Positions 1-12,553 of a stretch of DNA of 64,000 nucleotides are shown here, piece after piece. Position numbers and translations under genes: made by a program. Below the pieces are notes generated by a model. It made no database searches. It was not told the DNA's origin and saw only the letters and a program-made list of their open reading frames with translations. Source of the DNA: Pyrrhosoma nymphula. Lineage: Eukaryota; Arthropoda; Insecta; Odonata; Coenagrionidae. Numbering within the stretch: position 1 is the first letter of the stretch; each line of letters opens with the position of its first letter. The stretch spans positions 15,862,013 to 15,926,012 of the forward strand of contig OY754333.1 in the NCBI GenBank assembly GCA_963573305.1, in the 5' to 3' direction.

Positions 1-1690
1 TATGATACGCCCTTAAACAAGATTTTCCGTGTCCTTAAAAAAGGATAACCTTAGTTAGCATACCCCCTACGCAAAGTAATGGTTTCATTCGTGCTAAATG
101 ATATGAAGAGCTGTAGATGAAAAATTATGTAGGGGGCTGATGTTCGTGATGATAAACCATAGATAATGTAAAGATAGAGGAATGCTATTAGCTCTGGACT
201 GGCCAATAGTCTATCATCGGCTGAATATCAATGATGGTGAGTCTCATTCGCGTGCAGAACCTCGTTTAAACAAAGGTAAAAAAAATCGAAAAGCATTTTT
301 ATTTACAAACAATTATTTTACCATAATGCAAATATTATACATTTATGGTTATTCTCGCCTACGTTTTACACGTTAGGTGAAATGATCAGGTTTTCATCCA
401 CGTGATATCAATGAAACTTCCTTGAAGTAAGGAAAGATATTTCTCGGCATAGATTTAAATCACCCCATACGTTTACGAGCCACGGGATTGAATTTTTACA
501 TTTAAAGTATAAATGTAGGCTATTGAGTAAGCGAGTTAATCCGGTCACTGTTAGGAGGGAGCTGTAATCCTTCATAAATATTCACAAATTAGGTACTAAA
601 ATTAAGGCAGTAAAAACTTAGTTATTTATTAAAATTACATCAGGCCAAGGAATTAAAAGGAAAGCAAACACGTTAATATCTCGTGTATTTTTCCGGAGTA
701 GTTTTCCATGAGTATTTTCACTAAATACAGAGGGGAAGGGTAACAAAGCCAAGGAATATGCTTTAGAAGCACATCCCGGAGAACGTTAGCTAAATGCACT
801 GAGTACAAACTGAATAGAAATAGAAAAATTATGTATATTCAAAACAGCGAACGATTGCAAACTAGAAACAAAATAAATAATGGACTTTCTCATTCTCGAA
901 CTCATTAGACAAAGAAAATTGCCCGAAAAATGTGTAGTATCAGCCACAGCGGTACAAATAGGTACTGTATTTCAGAGACGAGCATACGTCTCCAAAGGTG
1001 AAACTCTTGTATTTCCCTGCTCAAATGCAATATTCATAGCCCGACATGTGTAACAGCTCCAGGTGGAGAACTACAAACATGGCTGCCCCAGAGTCAACAA
1101 AATATTCACAGCAAAAATATTAATAATTAAGTATAAATTGAATATGATATATAATACTACATCGACTGAATCTTAAAAAGCATTAACATATGAAACCACT
1201 GAAATATGATAAATAAGAGATCATAAAACTGAAAAAGGACAAGTTATATGGACATTCGATTTTTATAACATTATAGAGAAGCTGCCGATAAGCAACCGAG
1301 ATGAAAACAGTGACATTTATTAGGGCCAAGAATGCATCATGGGCCATATATTAATGAAAGTAAAATGCCTAATAAGTATTCTTGCGGCAGCAAACAACCT
1401 TTAGGGAGAGAGAGGAGGCCCAGAATGAAATATCCGAAATAAACAACCGAAATTATTTCTAGGGATTCGAAGATGCCAGACATCATATGTACGCATCGCG
1501 ATAAAGCAGCTCTCGGGTAATCCCTAGCATGTCCTAATTATGTGATTCCGGTTTAAACTCTATAAATACGCACCTAATAATATCAGAAATACGATTACTG
1601 AATTACATCATGCGATGACACTTTGAGCCATCAGGTGATGATACAAAGTAGTATCGTATGCGAGTCAAACATGTAGTTAAACGAAGTAAT
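1..1690. other. AT-rich stretch, no gene seen
   Basis: No open frame longer than about 64 codons and no recognisable domain, tRNA or terminal-repeat pair. It reads as ordinary AT-rich non-coding DNA upstream (in window coordinates) of the non-LTR element that begins near 1.7 kb. Confidence 0.5.
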
Positions 1691-1699
1691 ACCATACCT

Positions 1700-4575
1700 A
1701 TTCATCATCAAATATCTCATTCATTTATTCATTCAAGTATTCTGCCAGCTGATTGGTAGGTTCTTGGACAGTCTCCATTCTGCATCCCAACCTCATAGAC
1801 ATTGTCTCGCTTTCCCTCCTAAGGATTTCCCGCCATTAGATCCATCTTCATTTCTTCATATCTTCTAACCCCTCTTACTTCTTCCAGAATTCCTATCCTC
1901 TTCCTTCCTCTTCCACGCTTCCCCAGTGTTCTCCCCTCTATCACTCTCTTCAACATGCCCTCTCCTCTAAATACCTCCTCCATCCATCTTTTCCGCCTTC
2001 GCCGAACTTATGCCACAAGCTTCCTCTCCTCTCCAACCATATCCAATACCTCCTCGTTCGTCTTCCTCGCCATCCAGCTCACCTTCTCAATCCTTCTCCA
2101 AACCCACATCTCAAACGCCTCTAGTCTACGCACATCCTCCCTTCGCAATGACCAAGTGTCCGACCCATATAGCGCCACGATCCATAGTAAAATTTTCACC
2201 AGCCTCTTCTTTATGTCTCTTCTCTTCCCTCATCAATTCCCTTCTCTTCGAAAATGCTTCGTTAGCGAGCGCAATTCTGCATCTGATGTCCTTACCATTA
2301 AACCCATTCTCCTCCAAAATACTACCCAGATACGTAAACTGCTTGACCTGCTCTATCTTCTGCCCTCTCACCCTTATATTAAGCCCCGCCTTCTTACTTC
2401 TAGAAAAACTCATTACTTTCGTTTCTTGTAGTTGATCTTCATCCCATACTTTTCGCACTGCACCTCTAACGCATTCACCATTGAATGTAACCCCTTGGCA
2501 GACTGACTAACCAATGATTGAACATCTGCAAATCTCACTGATTTTATCAGCTCCCCTCCTACCTTATTCCTACCTCCTCCTCCCCCATACCTCCATTACC
2601 ATTTCTTCTGAATACACGTTATAAAGCAGCGGCGATAGTGGGCACCCTGCCACACTCCCCGTCCTATTGTGGCCCATCCCGATTCTCCATTGGCTACCCT
2701 AACCTGCGTCGTCTGGTTCATATACAAATTTCGAATCAGACGCCTGTCTCCCTAATTTCTTCAACACTCCCGTTAATTTCGTCCATTCCACCCGATCAGT
2801 TGCCTTCTCGAAATCTACGAAGCATGCAAAAACATCCTGCTCATACTCTAGGCTTCTTTCTACTAGCGTCCTCATCACCGCTATAGCGTATCGCGTTCCC
2901 GTCCGTCTCCGAAACCCGAACTGGTCGTCACCCAGGTATTCTAGCCTTCTGTTTATAATTCTCAGAACTACTTTGGCCATGTGGGATATTAAGCTTATTG
3001 TCCTGTAGTCTCCGCACGTTTTTGCCTTACTCTTCTTTAGTATAGGAATTAGTAAAGTCATCGCGAAGTCTTCCTTTTTCTCCTCTTCCGTTCTTCTCCA
3101 TGCTCTTTAAGAGCTCTGCAGGTATGTCATCTATTTCCACAGCCTTATTCATTTTCATGTCTCGTAGAGCTCTTTCGATTACGCTATCTAGGATTCCTAG
3201 TCCGATGCCATCTCTGACGATATCGTCTTCCCTTTCTATATCTTAGCTGTTGAACCTTATTTCTTTACCATACAGCTCTTCAACATACTATTTTCACCTC
3301 TCCTGGATCTTTTTCGGTTCTACAATCACCTTTCCCATCTTGTCTGTTATCGTTGTAATTCCCCTTCTCTTATTACCACCCGTCAGTTCCTTTACTCTCC
3401 CATATAATGCATCTGCTCTTCCCTCTTTTTGGTATTTATCTTACGAGTCGATCTGTTCTCTCCACCACGCCTCTCTTGCTTTATTTGTTTCTCTTCTAAG
3501 CATGTTATTTAATTCTCGGTATTTTCTCTTACCTAGCTCTGAGTTTACGCTCTTCCATTTCCTTCTCTCCTCCATCTCCCTTATCATCTCCTTCATGATC
3601 CACGGTTTTCTAATTTTAGTTGCACTCACTACGTCTACCGTTGCTTTCGCCGCTTCTACAATTCCATTTTTCAGACTTCCCCATTCAACTTCCACTTATG
3701 TAACTCCTAGATCCTCACCCATTACCTCATACAACTTCTCTCGATAATTTTTTTTCATTGCCTCCGTATTTCACTTTCGTACCCTCCTTCCCCTTCTTAT
3801 CTTTTTCAGTTTTACCCGGCATATTATGACTATTAATTTGTGGTCTGTGTTTGCATCAGCTTTTGGATATGTATTCGAGTTTTTAACATTATTCCTTTAT
3901 CTGTGACGAGCCATTATATAATCTATCTGTAACCTATCTGTGTCTCCCGGCTTCTTCCAAGTGTACCTACGTCGAGGATGAAGTCTGAACCACGTATATG
4001 TGATCACTAGGTTATTTATACGGCAAAACTCCACAGATTTCTCGCCGCGGTCGTTTCTCCTTCCTAGCCCGTAGTCGCCCACCTCCCGCCCATCTCTTCC
4101 TTCGCCCACCACCGCGTTCCGAACCCTAATTTCTACCAAGTGCTTACTCCCAAGTATCTTACCAATTATTTCCTCTAGCTGATCGTATACCCCATCTAAC
4201 TCCTCTTTATGATTTGAGGAAGGCATAAAAATCTGGATTATAACTAAATTCGTTGGTTGCCTTAAGTTCCACGACTATTATCCTATCACTCACCTGTTCT
4301 GCATACACTACTTTTCTACCTAGTTTCACTATTCGTTACGAATTCAACCCCTTACCGACTTTCATTCTCTCCACTATATATTACTCTATAGCCATCGCTC
4401 CAGTGGTCCCCGTCATCCTTCCATATTACCTCACCCAGACCCATTATGTCTACACCCACCCTCTCCATTTCTTGCTTTATATTCTCTAGCTTCCCCGCCC
4501 TCAATATAGTCCTAACATTCAACGTGCCTATTCTGATAGGTTCGTTCCTCTTCTTTATCTTCTTTTTCTTTTCTG
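1700..4575 (-). pseudogene. Dead RTE-type non-LTR retrotransposon (endonuclease-reverse transcriptase)
   Basis: Read on the minus strand, this runs through the usual order of an RTE / CFDP2-like endonuclease-reverse transcriptase. The endonuclease start (IGTLNVRT near 4515-4535, then GLGEV near 4430) is followed by the endonuclease end (RRRYTWKKPGDTDRLQIDYI near 3900-3970). A basic linker (KPWIMKEMIREMEERRKWK, about 3560-3620) leads into RT blocks (GDYRTISLISHMAKVVLRII, DQFGFRRRTGT, FVDFEKATDRVEW; 2770-3020) and a C-terminal region (QFTYLGSILEENG, ALYGSDTW, FEMWVWRRIEKVSW; 2030-2390). These proteins nick target DNA and copy their own RNA there. Many stops and frame changes separate the blocks. 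The endonuclease GDFN site reads RVRN, and the RT FADD box near 2521-2538 reads FADV, so it is inactive. The 3' end lies near 1700-1730. The RTE label is from memory of the family; CR1-related alternatives are less likely. Confidence 0.85.
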
Positions 4576-6265
4576 CTACTACGTCTGAATCTCATTCATG
4601 AATACTAAGAAATATTAAGAAAATTTACGAAGTGTAGCCCAATACAGATAAGAACACCTCTATGTGTTTCCGTTCAATATTTTGATAGAACATATAAGAA
4701 ATTCACGTAAATGACATATTCCAAGAAGGCTTAAAAATATAAGTCGATGACTGGTCAGAAATCTAGAGGCATCTGTCGGCAGTTGTGATAACACATGGGT
4801 TCGCCTAATACAGCTTTAGATACCACCAGCACTCAAACCTTCAAAGGATTGACCTCCGACTAATAAAGTACCATGTTTCCCTTTTTAAATAACCTTTTAT
4901 TTTGATCTATGGTATATCAATATTAACCACTATTCAGTTAAAGAAAAGCTCACTTGGAAAGAAATTTAAGGGTTCCTTTGGATAGCTCGTTAGATCTATA
5001 TGGAATGTGCATGGGACTGGAATCTGACGTCTGCCCAACATGCTTGATAAAAGTCAAAGCACTAATCGATCACCGCTCAATAACTTGTGGACTTCAACGA
5101 CGTAGTCCCTCAGGCAATAGTAGCTTCCGTCTGGTACATTCACATTTGGAGCAATCACAGGACAGAGTTGGGTAATATTGACATTGGTCCACCCACTGGC
5201 AATAATTCCTTTACGAAAGGTCAGCATCGTCCTGGATGGGCAATATTACACTCGAACATATAACATGTGTGCCCGATGGAAAGGTATCATGTGTTTAAAA
5301 CTTTTAGAAATATTTAAGAACTGTTAAACTTCATCGATACAACTAAAAATGTATAATACACGTCTGAAAAGAATATTGCTCCATTCCTTTGAATGTATTA
5401 CTCTCAACTCAAACATAATCATTCACGTGAAACTATTTTAGGCAGCTTTAACGACAGAACAGTAAATAAATCTCGAGAAAACAAATTCCCAATACTTTAC
5501 CCAAAACGAATTTCTTTTGAAACAAAAACGAGTACCCAATCAATAAGCCTCCAAAAACATGATATCAGGTGCTCACGTAAAAGTACTCCATTATTTTCAA
5601 GAAATATTCAACGATGACATCTTAGTTTAACGTTGTTCGTAGTCCAACGTAGTCGAACTCGTAGTCATAGCAGCTTATTCACCCGCGAGTGCTAAAACAA
5701 CGGATACATTTCGGGGAAATAAGTCGTAATGTAGTAAGTGTGCATAACACCAGTCGAAGAAATTCGCGCGTCTATGGTACTCGGTTTCGATTTATTTCAT
5801 TGTTCTATCTTAACTTTCGTCATCGGAAATTGCATACGCATGGTTAATCATTCTCAGAATGGGAAGAAGTTTTTCGGAGAGGGAAACTTTTGACAATATT
5901 TAGCTATTTCAGATAAATCAATATAGGTCTTGTATTTCCTATATCTTGACTAAAGCTAAAACAAGCACTTTTTTATTACGCTCCCCATAAATTACGTTGC
6001 AACTTTACTTCACTTGGTGAAGAACATCTCTTCCTCAGCATACATCACCTTTACATAATTACAGATACTGAAAAATTGAATATGGCAATATGCCACTAAA
6101 TTTATTTCAATAAGTTTTTATTTACCATGGTATCTCATCATGAACACGCTTTTGCCCATTAACAACATGTTTCTTATCAAATATTTTCCTGAGTACGTTT
6201 TAAGATATTCCTCGCGGTTAAGAGAAAGTAAAAAATAAATTTGTAAAATGTTTCAACAGTTTATT

Positions 6266-6312
6266 CGCACAGTACAACCGGTTTCATCCGTTGGGTCACC
6301 ATCACGTACAAC
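6266..6312 (-). other. Degenerate hammerhead-like / Penelope-type terminal motif
   Basis: On the minus strand the sequence reads GTGATGGTGACCCAACGG, then ATGAAACC and GGTTGTACTGTG. It has the layout of a hammerhead core (CTGANGA, helix II, GAAAC), but the first and last core bases differ from consensus and helix II is only partly paired. It resembles the ends of Penelope-like retroelements, which are known to carry hammerhead ribozymes. On its own this is weak evidence; I list it because similar layouts recur at 40.5, 55.5-55.9 and 62.5 kb. Confidence 0.25.
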
Positions 6313-9204
6313 CTATTTCTTTCAATATGCGAGAATTCAACCCAATTACGATGAATAGCATTCATTCCTTTGCAGGAATTTCTCAATTGAACTATATTAT
6401 TAATACAATTATTACTGTCTTACTTACCAGTTTTTAATAAGTAATGGGTCCGAATATTTTTAACGTAGGTAATACACAAAAGAGCATTAAAAGGCCTAGT
6501 AGAAGAGGCACTATGCTACAAATTTCAAACAACTAATCGGTTTAAATTGATATTTTTTTTTAATCGAATGGCTCCCAAAGCCATTGCTTTTTTTCTTCCC
6601 GAGTCTTTCGAGCCTCCACCCGCAGTCTAGACACCAGCACTCAGCAGTTATCTCTCGCTGCGTTAAACATTAATTGAACTGGAGACCTTTCAATTCACCA
6701 AAATTGTTAATTAATGAATTTTTACCTCTATAAATGGTACATGAGAACGACTCATTAACTGTTAGCATGAAACGTCGACAGTTCAGATGCAATTGCCAAA
6801 GCTAAATACAGTTCCACGGAAAGAATTTCAAATGTGCGCTCCGTAAACAACGTTGCCAGTTCATTAAACCATTGTGATATTATCTCGGAATAGCTATATG
6901 GTTAAGCCCACCGCAAATTGTTCAGAACAGCGTGAATGACGAAGAGCAGGAATTCAAAGGAAAAAGCGCTCACGTTTGCTAACTGCACTCAAACCTGTAA
7001 TTGCCTATTGGGTTTTTAAGATCCGGAAATGCGTGCAAAACAAATGAACAGGGAGCACAGTATTCCAAACTTTGCGAAACCGATTTTTCCAGGCAGAGCC
7101 AGGGAAGAGATTATGCTTGAACTGAGACCTTAACTGTAAGCACGTAAATTATATCGGCGTGTTTTTGACTCACACTGGCGTGGGACTCGTGGACAGTTAC
7201 GAATTTTTCCTCCCCTTGAGGAGAAAAAAGCCTGCCGATTCCACGCAGCAAGTTCAAAGTTGGATGACAAATGAATTAAAATTGCAAAAGAGATCGAAAG
7301 AGCAACTGTGCCAACACGTTTAAAACTCTCACAGATCGAAGCCTTTGCGGAACTTACTTAGTGAATATATGGAGGGGGTAGGTAAAAAAATCTAAAGCCT
7401 AGGCGAGGCTGGCAAATTGATAGATAATGACTTCATGAAGTGAGGTTATATTGAGACTAATCTCTTGTAAGATGGTTGATTTAGGTAAAAGCATTTATAG
7501 TAACCTTATATAACGGACATAAAATATTGATGCAAAAGAAAATAATAATAGCAAACAAACTGAGAAAGGAGTTTTGCAGCTAAATATGTAGAGAGAAAAT
7601 TCATGAATTTGCATAGCCAATAGTTGTACGCATTACTTAGTTTAAAAACTATAAAAAAGCATGATAGTACATAAAATATTAGCCAAAAAAGGAAACATAG
7701 AATCCTTATATAATCATATATCGTGTAATATTTGCCTCTTCCACCGTTAAAGAATTTCAATGCCATTTTCATTGCGTTACTTTTGGGAAAGAGGGGCTCA
7801 AATATCTACGACAAAACCCTACCTTTTCTCATTACTTTTCAGAAAAAAATTGACTTAGCGTTGCATGGAGCTGAATACGAGAGTGGGTGAAAAAGTAAAA
7901 AATGCATATTTATACCACATCCGAGTTAAATTTTAAAAAACTGATACTGGCAAGAATGACTTCGCGGAAATCAAATATGAATTGAACGAAGGCACCTTTG
8001 CAGGCTAGAATTTTGCTTTGGTAGCTGCAGTTATTAGCAAACAAGTTCGTTTTTAATGAAAAAACATGTTAGTACAATAGGGTAGGTGCTGTACTCGGCT
8101 TCTCGGGCTTGGGTAAGTTCATTTATACTTATATTCCTATCATGGAATTTTCTTTCGGGAAATACAGTCTTGATTAGCTACTTGTGCTAGGCCTAGCGAA
8201 CTGAACTATTTTAAACAATATCATCGATACTGCCTTTTCCTTCTTTCTCGTCTTTTCCGGCACATTCACCCATGACTTTCTAGGTCCACCCTTTCAGCAC
8301 ACATAACTCTCTCCTTGAGCATAAATTTGTATCGCTATTTGACTCTCATCCGTTTTATTTAAAAAGTTGTAATTCAACATTGAAAATGAAAAGAAAACGT
8401 TAATTAAAAGTATTAGTCGACTCATCTGTTTATAATTTACATAGTGTATAACTCTTGATTTCCATTAGCTCAGGCTCATCATCAATTCGAGCGGTAATAT
8501 TTAAACTACTGAAACAAAACTGCCATCATAAATGCTAAAACAAGAATATATGAAACAATTTAAGGTCGGTAATGATACGCGCAGCAGAGACAAGATCGGA
8601 CACAACAAGAAGCAACAACTTTTTCAACATATCAGAAGAGAAAAAGCTGCAAAGAATAGAGGTATGAGCAATGAGTGATGTGGAAAAGGGCACATATGTA
8701 AATCCGACAATATTATCACATAAATAGGCAATATAAGAGGAGCATCGAACAATAATTTCAACCGTATCAACGATAAAAATTGCAAGAAATCACCTTCCAG
8801 CCGCATAGAGTTACCTAAGAAGACCGAAGAAAACGTCTTAGCGACATGTTGACATGCCATCAAACCAATATGTTAAATAGAAAACTTGATGCTGTTCCAA
8901 ACTTTTAATTTGTAAAAACCGACCATAGTTACATGAAATATATGCCATTATCAATGTATCGTGATATATATTCCGAAACCATGGTCGTATTTTATAAATT
9001 AAAATTGTGTAATGGAACCGAGCCAAGTTCTCTTTTATTTATCATTTTTCAAGCGAAAATTTCCAAACAAGTAACGTCTGAGAATTCTAATAGCATCGGA
9101 AAAGCGAACATGCAATTAGATAATCAAAGAAGAAGAAAAAACGAAAACGTCTCATTCCATGATTTGACCCATGCTATCGCATAAGTACTTCCTTGATCCG
9201 GAGG

Positions 9205-9290
9205 AATGAAGAGTAAGGAGAGAGGAGAGAAGGGGGAGAGAAGGGGGAGAGAAGGGGGGTTGGGGAGAGGGTGAGGGAGGGAGAGAGCAC
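9205..9290. repeat. Polypurine (GA/GGGGA) low-complexity tract
   Basis: Tandem GGGGAGAGAA units (at least three near 9230-9256) inside a longer G/A-only strand. The tract is a simple repeat. The overlapping open frames are products of its composition. Confidence 0.85.
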
Positions 9291-11013
9291 AAGAGTTGCG
9301 AGAGGTCGTAAAAATACAATTAGTCGATGGACCACCCCACGCCTCTTGGAACTCAACGGGAGTGGTAATCTGTGCCGACAGAGGAAGTAATCAAGGCTGG
9401 GGGGAATGTGTGGGAGAGCTGAAAGGGGGAGGTCTTTTTTTTATAGAGATAGAAGGGTTGGTTGGGGAGATCTGGGGAGTAGTTGTGATCGGCTGGAGAT
9501 GAGTTCACTTGGGGATATAAGGAGATGGCGATGGACGATTTAGGTTTTTTTCACTCTTTGCTTTTCCAACGCGATATCGAAAGGACGCGCTCAGGGATAA
9601 AGGATATGAAGGGCTGCCTTATACGCCTTATAACCGTTTTGTGTGTAGCTACCTTCGAAAGGGTGGGGCCTTTGAAAGGCGGAACTGGATCACATTTTTC
9701 CACCTCTACTTACCTCCTGTTTTTGTGCCCTCTTCGATATTGGAATACAACATCCTGGGGCGCCATCACGTTTCCTTTTTTCGCGTTTTCGTTATTATTA
9801 TGCTAAACGCAAACCGCTTTGGAAGGGAAATTCTCACAGCTACTGTCCTCAGAATGCACTCAATCAGTTTAAACTGGTGATTCAAAGCACCTGACAAAAT
9901 GTGAGTACTGACGATCACATGTTCGCTCTCATGCGCAAACTTTAAATATAACGATAACGCAAGTGCACGCGTATTGGAGAACCGTGATTGCACCCCTGTT
10001 TGGTTGGCAAAGTATTCGGGACAGTCATAATAGATGGTAGATGGAAATTTGCGTCATTGAGGGCAGGCGGGCAGAAGGTTAATTTTAGCATTGGCCTACT
10101 CTTAACGAAAGGGACTAAGAGGCCCACAGATGGGAGGACGGAGTAGGTACTGAATTTGAAGAGCACTCCACACAGCGTCCAAGTAAAGAACGGGATTCAA
10201 CTGTAGAACTCTCCGTCAACGCCGGGAGTTTCACCCGGGCCCTCTGAACATATCTTGTCTTACGAACCGCTAAAAAAAAACGAAATTTTCGAGTTCGTAA
10301 CTGTTTGCATATCTTGTTTTGACCTCTAGATACGTACTTATTCCCAGAATACGACCTGAGATGCTTGTCTAATACAGCGTATCACGAACTATATTGCGAT
10401 TTGTTGCGATATGTGCTGGTTTTCGTGAACTTTTGCATGCATGTTGTCATTAGATATATGTAGATGTCTAAATCTATATTTAAAAGTGCAAAAATGGCAT
10501 TATATCGATTTTTGGGCAATTTAATGCTATTTTAACACGTATCCATATGGAATATGGTATTAACTGCGTAATAAGTTTATTATATATGCACCGTTTCTCT
10601 TCTCAACGACAAATAATACATTTCTTATTATTATAATTGTTGCTAACATATATCAAGGTGCCACGCTGAGTCCAATATTCCAAGAAAATATACAGGCAGT
10701 CCCTGACCCTGGCGAAAATATAGCGTGAAGGGGGCGTCAATGAAGCTCCTATCGGAAAGTGAAGGAAGAGCTGACCAAGCCACAAAGGAGGGTGAACGGA
10801 GAGTCTGGGGAGCGTAAAGTGGAACACCGGAGAGTAAACGAAGCGTCGTCTTGGAGTGTTAACGGAGCGTAGACGGGGTAGAAACTACCGCCTCTATTTA
10901 CATTCTAAAAATTTCCTAAAAATAGTTTTCATTGAAGTAACGATGTAAAGAACACGATATATAAAAATTAAAACAATAAAAACTTAGGAAAACAGAGCAA
11001 AAAAAAGTAACTT

Positions 11014-11092
11014 ATCACGGCATCGATCTCGTAACCTTTCCAGTCATAGTCGCTCACCTTAACCACTGGGCTATCACCACTGCATTTGTTTG
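11014..11092 (-). repeat. tRNA-like SINE head (minus strand)
   Basis: The minus strand contains TAGCCCAGTGGTTAAGG, a good RNA polymerase III A box. About 30 bases later comes GGTTACGAGATCGATGCC, a diverged B box. The spacing fits a tRNA. I see no clean acceptor or anticodon stem, so a SINE head or tRNA relic is more likely than a working tRNA gene. Confidence 0.45.
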
Positions 11093-12235
11093 TAGCGTTT
11101 CACAGAGTCTAACTCTTATTATATACCGTGACTTGTTTTTTTAAAGGTTTTTAGATGCTAGGATTTCACGAGTTTTTGCTTTTAAATGACCAGTTAATAT
11201 AATTTCCTATGAAGAACTGGGGATAATGTTGAGGAATAGTTCTTCTATGTTTCTTATAGTAGCATTTTCCTTGTTAATGTCGATGTTGTTCTACATTTTA
11301 CTTTTCATGAGTACTATTCCTCATGACCTTGCTCATCCTCCAAGCATTTTATTCCACAACTGGAGAGATGTGAAGAGTATAAATGAGTGGAAGATGAACA
11401 ATATATGTCATTATGTCATCACCACTCTATAATTATGCATAGGTATGCCATTTATTCAAATTAATTACCGCGACTATGCCTCGTGTACGACTGCCTTGAT
11501 TATGTTAGATGATTAACAAGTTAGGTGCTAAATACATAAGCTATGGAAGGTAATTTTTTATTTTCTATGCATAATTGCAAATAAGCAAACGTCCATGCCA
11601 AACATGCCATCAACCTTAATGAATCTTCATTTGAATACATGAAGTATGAAATACATGAAGAATACGCAGTTGGTACATCATGCACATGTTTTTAAATACG
11701 ATGTAGACATAATAACGCATTTCAGAGGGGAAATGTACGATCTGGCTAGCTACCAATTAATTAGTTACACCGTATGTTAATATTCACTTCCTATCTAATA
11801 TTACGAAGCGATCATTACCGTAGGTATGTTATTTAAGGTTAAGTTGTCCGTCAACGAAGGTACATACATCATGATACTAACTAAAAATATAACATATTAT
11901 TGGGACGTTTGAACAACCAGCTTTCATTTACACAAGCCTATTCTTAGAGCAAAAATAACAACTTTATCGTAGTAGTAGCAGTGAAATCGAAGAGTAAACA
12001 AAATCATCAGACAACTCTTCGTTTCCTTCCCCGGAAGCGTTTTAGAAGTGTTGACGGGGAGACGAAAAACGAAGCGTCAAAGAAACCATGAGGCACTCTC
12101 CGTTCGCTCTTGCGGAAGAGTTCGGGGAACGTGTTTGGAGTTAAAAATCTCGGAGAGTTATCGGGGAGTAAAGGAAGTTCCTCCAAGTGTATGGAACGCT
12201 GCCTCTACGCTAGGGCAAGCGTTCGATTTTTACCA
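11093..12235. other. Non-coding stretch with a motif echoed at 10.8 kb
   Basis: No supported gene. The segment around 12.05-12.17 kb shares the string AAACGAAGCGTC and a run of 'ggagagt / acgggg' phrases with 10.78-10.88 kb. This suggests two diverged copies of one repeat, but I could not align them convincingly beyond those phrases. Confidence 0.3.
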
Positions 12236-12238
12236 GGG

Positions 12239-12553
12239 GAGTTACGTAAGCCTCGACTTAGGTAAATACGTACTTACGTAAGTGGCAACCTTACCCAAAA
12301 AATACGAGAGTTACGAAAGTTACGGATTTGGAAGGATGGTTCGCATCAAGGTTCAACTTTAAAGGTTTGCATGTACCGTAATGTTAGTAAGAGATGGCCT
12401 TCCCTATATTTCTCCGAATTGACCGTAATCTTGAAAGCACAGACTCAGTTACGGAGTAATTTTTGACTCCTTTTTTTTCGACTTCTGTAAATTCCGACTA
12501 ACGTAAATTTCGACTTACGCCGCTAGTGTCGGAACGCATCTATTACGTAACTC
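12239..12553. mobile_element. Candidate MITE with 11-bp terminal inverted repeats
   Basis: The segment starts with GAGTTACGTAA (12239-12249) and ends with its exact reverse complement (12543-12553). Near the right end a 16-base direct repeat, CGACTT-CTGTAAATT and variants, begins at 12479, 12495 and 12511. A related CGACTTAGGTAAAT sits near the left end at 12254. Short inverted ends plus subterminal repeats are typical of small non-autonomous DNA transposons. GGG flanks both ends but is too short to be a convincing target duplication. The superfamily is unknown. Confidence 0.4.

Larger units (their letters stand above)
4576..11010. other. AT-rich stretch without recognisable genes
   Basis: The open frames here (up to about 93 codons, for example around 9.5-9.9 kb) match nothing I recognise and overlap in several frames, as chance frames do. 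The stretch contains a polypurine tract near 9.2 kb and a weak hammerhead-like motif near 6.3 kb, listed separately. Confidence 0.45.

Noticed and set aside
1955..3747. Plus-strand frames of 120-165 codons at 1.9-3.7 kb
   Set aside because: They are antisense shadows of the minus-strand non-LTR element, whose protein blocks are recognisable.
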